Source: JASLCR01 sp046462475
GTDB lineage: Bacteria > Patescibacteriota > Saccharimonadia > Saccharimonadales > Saccharimonadaceae
Assembly (NCBI GenBank): GCA_046462475.1
Contig: JBKGVB010000028.1
Location: forward strand, 1 to 6,146
Direction: 5' to 3'
Length of the DNA stretch: 6,146 nucleotides
Shown piece after piece: positions 4,756-6,146 of the stretch. A program made the translations under genes and the position numbers. The number at the start of each line of letters is the position of its first letter. The first letter of the stretch is position 1. The notes below the pieces were generated by a model, which ran no database searches, was not told the DNA's origin, and saw only the letters and a list, made by a program, of their open reading frames with translations.

Positions 4756-5745
4756 ATGCGCACACCAAAATTATTGTCGCCTCATGAGTATATCGACGAA
4801 GCGACCAAATCAATTCAACAGGCGAAACAGCACATCGCCTTTGTCTCGATGATGGTCACCGACGACAAGCGCACAGAGAATTTCATTGATGCACTGGCCG
4901 AAGCCGCAAAGCGTGGAGTAAAAGTCGAAGTAGCCGCTGATATCTTTACTTTTGGCGAGCTCAGCGGGCATCTGCGTCCTATGCGTTACTACTCTAAGAG
5001 TTCTAAGCTCACAAAGGGCATGGCAAAAAAGCTCCATAAAGCTGGAGCAAGCTTTACCTGGGTAGGGCGTTTTAGCGCACTGCCTTTTACTGGCCGCAAC
5101 CACATGAAGTGTCTCGTTGTCGATGATACAGTCTTTAGCTTTGGCGGTGTCAATATGGATGCCGACAGCCTCGAGAATACTGATTATATGTTCATGGTGG
5201 GTGATACTCAACTTGCACTTGAACTTCGAGATGACATCAGTCGAATTATTAAAGCCGATAGCCGTCATTTTTCTTACCGCAGCCATGAATTTAGTTTCGG
5301 CAAGCAATCAAAAGTGCTTGTGGACGGAGGATTGCAAGGTGATTCGATCATTTACCGACGCGCCTGCCAGCTTGCAAAAGAGGCTGATGAAATTCTCTTT
5401 GTCTCGCAGTATTGCCCTACGAGTAAGCTCAGCCGCCTCATGAAACAGAAAAAGACGAGGCTGTACTTTAATGCACCAAATCGAGCCAATACAAAACTGA
5501 ACCATGCCATCATTGGCGTCAATATGTTCTTCAGCGGCAATAACAGTCTTTACGAAAGAAAGACGTATCTTCACGCAAAGTTCATGATCTTTACGATGCC
5601 TGGTGGCAAAAAAGTTGCCATCACAGGGTCGCATAACTTTACCTACATTGGCGCACTATTCGGTACGCGTGAAATTGCACTCGAGACTGAAGACACGAAA
5701 ATTATCAAACAGCTCGAGCGATTTTTCGAGAAAGAAGTACGATAG
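4756..5745 (+). CDS. Phospholipase D-like protein with two HKD motifs (soluble)
   Basis: A 329-residue PLD-superfamily protein with two catalytic repeats. The first HKD motif is NHMKCLVVDD (H116, K118, D123), followed by FGGVNM with G130, G131 and N133. The second is LHAKFMIFT (H273, K275), followed by ITGSHNFT with G291, S292 and N294, then E309. In the second copy the Asp of HxKxxxxD is Thr (T280). Superfamily members cleave or transfer phosphatidyl groups through a phospho-histidine intermediate, and include cardiolipin synthases, phospholipases and some nucleases. There is no N-terminal membrane hairpin, unlike the long cardiolipin synthases, and no signal peptide, so it is probably soluble or peripherally bound. 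The neighbouring GDPD gene favours phospholipid chemistry over nuclease activity, but substrate and reaction are inferred. The stop lies three bases from the end of the convergent trxB-like gene. Confidence 0.88.
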   Translation: MRTPKLLSPHEYIDEATKSIQQAKQHIAFVSMMVTDDKRTENFIDALAEAAKRGVKVEVAADIFTFGELSGHLRPMRYYSKSSKLTKGMAKKLHKAGASFTWVGRFSALPFTGRNHMKCLVVDDTVFSFGGVNMDADSLENTDYMFMVGDTQLALELRDDISRIIKADSRHFSYRSHEFSFGKQSKVLVDGGLQGDSIIYRRACQLAKEADEILFVSQYCPTSKLSRLMKQKKTRLYFNAPNRANTKLNHAIIGVNMFFSGNNSLYERKTYLHAKFMIFTMPGGKKVAITGSHNFTYIGALFGTREIALETEDTKIIKQLERFFEKEVR

Positions 5746-5748
5746 TAC

Positions 5749-6146
5749 TTACTGGAGCGGTAATTCTTCGTGCTGTCGATGCATATCATCGAGATATTCA
5801 CGAATATTGAGCGCCGCAGTAGCCCCTTCGCCCACAGCTGAAGCAATCTGAAGAGTCGCACCACTGCGTACATCACCACTTGCAAAGACGCCTGGCATCG
5901 TTGTCTCAAGTTTGAGATCTGTCTTGATGTGACCAACTGGGTCGAGCTCAATCGGTGAATTTTTCAGAAAATCCGTATTTGGCAACAGGCCCACAAATAC
6001 AAATACACCATCGACGTCAATTGTCTTTTCTTCGCCGTTCTCATGCACTCGAACACCTGTCACCTTACTGTCTGTCACAAGAATCTCATCGGTTGTGGTC
6101 TGTTTATGGACTGTCACTTTTCCTTCGTCGATATATTTCTGCAATT
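5749..6146 (-). CDS. trxB: Thioredoxin reductase-like flavoprotein, C-terminal part (runs off right edge)
   Basis: The C-terminal 132 or so codons of an FAD/NADPH pyridine nucleotide-disulphide oxidoreductase. The frame stays open to the window edge, so the N-terminal FAD domain and the CxxC redox centre are outside view; a TTG at 6144 is an internal Leu, not a start. Visible marks are FVFVGLLPNTDFL (end of the NADPH domain), LDPVGHIKTD, TTMPGVFASGDV (the conserved GD that contacts FAD) and QIASAVGEGATAALNIREYL (C-terminal helix). This pattern is typical of low-molecular-weight TrxB. The family usually has R-Q or K-Q before the last helix; here it reads L-Q. Without the CxxC, a related flavoprotein such as a ferredoxin-NADP reductase-like member cannot be excluded. 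It converges on the PLD-like gene with three bases between stops. Confidence 0.88.
   Translation of the reverse strand, partial: LQKYIDEGKVTVHKQTTTDEILVTDSKVTGVRVHENGEEKTIDVDGVFVFVGLLPNTDFLKNSPIELDPVGHIKTDLKLETTMPGVFASGDVRSGATLQIASAVGEGATAALNIREYLDDMHRQHEELPLQ

Noticed and set aside
4731..4758. TGA recoded as Gly (as in some Patescibacteria), fusing GDPD to downstream sequence
   Set aside because: No TGA occurs inside any conserved gene here, Gly is encoded by GGN throughout, and the GDPD protein ends at a normal family position.
4810..5307. 165-codon open frame on the minus strand inside the PLD-like gene
   Set aside because: Shadow of the conserved HKD gene; the translation is not recognisable and there is no promoter or Shine-Dalgarno.
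1..6146. Mobile elements, CRISPR arrays or attachment sites
   Set aside because: No transposase, integrase, terminal repeats or regularly spaced repeats were seen on either strand.

Overview
The window is a compact, gene-dense bacterial segment at intermediate GC. It uses the standard genetic code: TGA acts as a stop after the glycerophosphodiesterase gene, and none of the conserved genes contains an in-frame TGA. Several features suggest a small-genome bacterium, possibly Candidate Phyla Radiation / Patescibacteria and most like a Saccharibacterium. These are the frequent strand switching, gene ends that touch or overlap, very short 5' leaders, and a Rel enzyme that stops after the TGS domain. 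The taxonomic call is inference from style, not from a marker gene.

Layout, left to right. (1) gap (GAPDH), minus strand, complete. (2) A 494-base gap (1017-1510) that is not empty. It holds two divergent micro-genes back to back around a shared promoter region. One is a 25-codon ORF on the minus strand with a perfect AGGAGGTGA Shine-Dalgarno. The other is a 36-codon ORF on the plus strand behind a leader hairpin. Each is followed within 9-13 bases by its own intrinsic terminator. (3) rel, plus strand, a (p)ppGpp hydrolase/synthetase lacking the usual C-terminal regulatory domains. (4) A NUDIX hydrolase and ppa (inorganic pyrophosphatase), a minus-strand pair overlapping by one base. (5) A glycerophosphodiester phosphodiesterase and a soluble two-HKD phospholipase D-like protein, a plus-strand pair. 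(6) The 3' part of a thioredoxin reductase-like gene on the minus strand, running off the right edge.

How the genes may work together. gap is central glycolysis. rel sets (p)ppGpp levels. ppa removes pyrophosphate and the NUDIX enzyme cleaves nucleoside-diphosphate compounds, so the pair suits nucleotide housekeeping. The GDPD and PLD-like proteins both act on phosphodiesters of the phospholipid type and could serve lipid turnover or scavenging. The TrxB-like protein is a redox enzyme.

The least explained part is 1082-1496: two tiny, well-equipped expression units that point away from each other toward gap and rel. They may be small-protein genes, structured RNAs, or leader-peptide/terminator units upstream of those two genes. 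A second theme is that rel, the GDPD gene and possibly the PLD gene lack a Shine-Dalgarno and have a -10-like hexamer only 6-9 bases before ATG, as expected for leaderless mRNAs.
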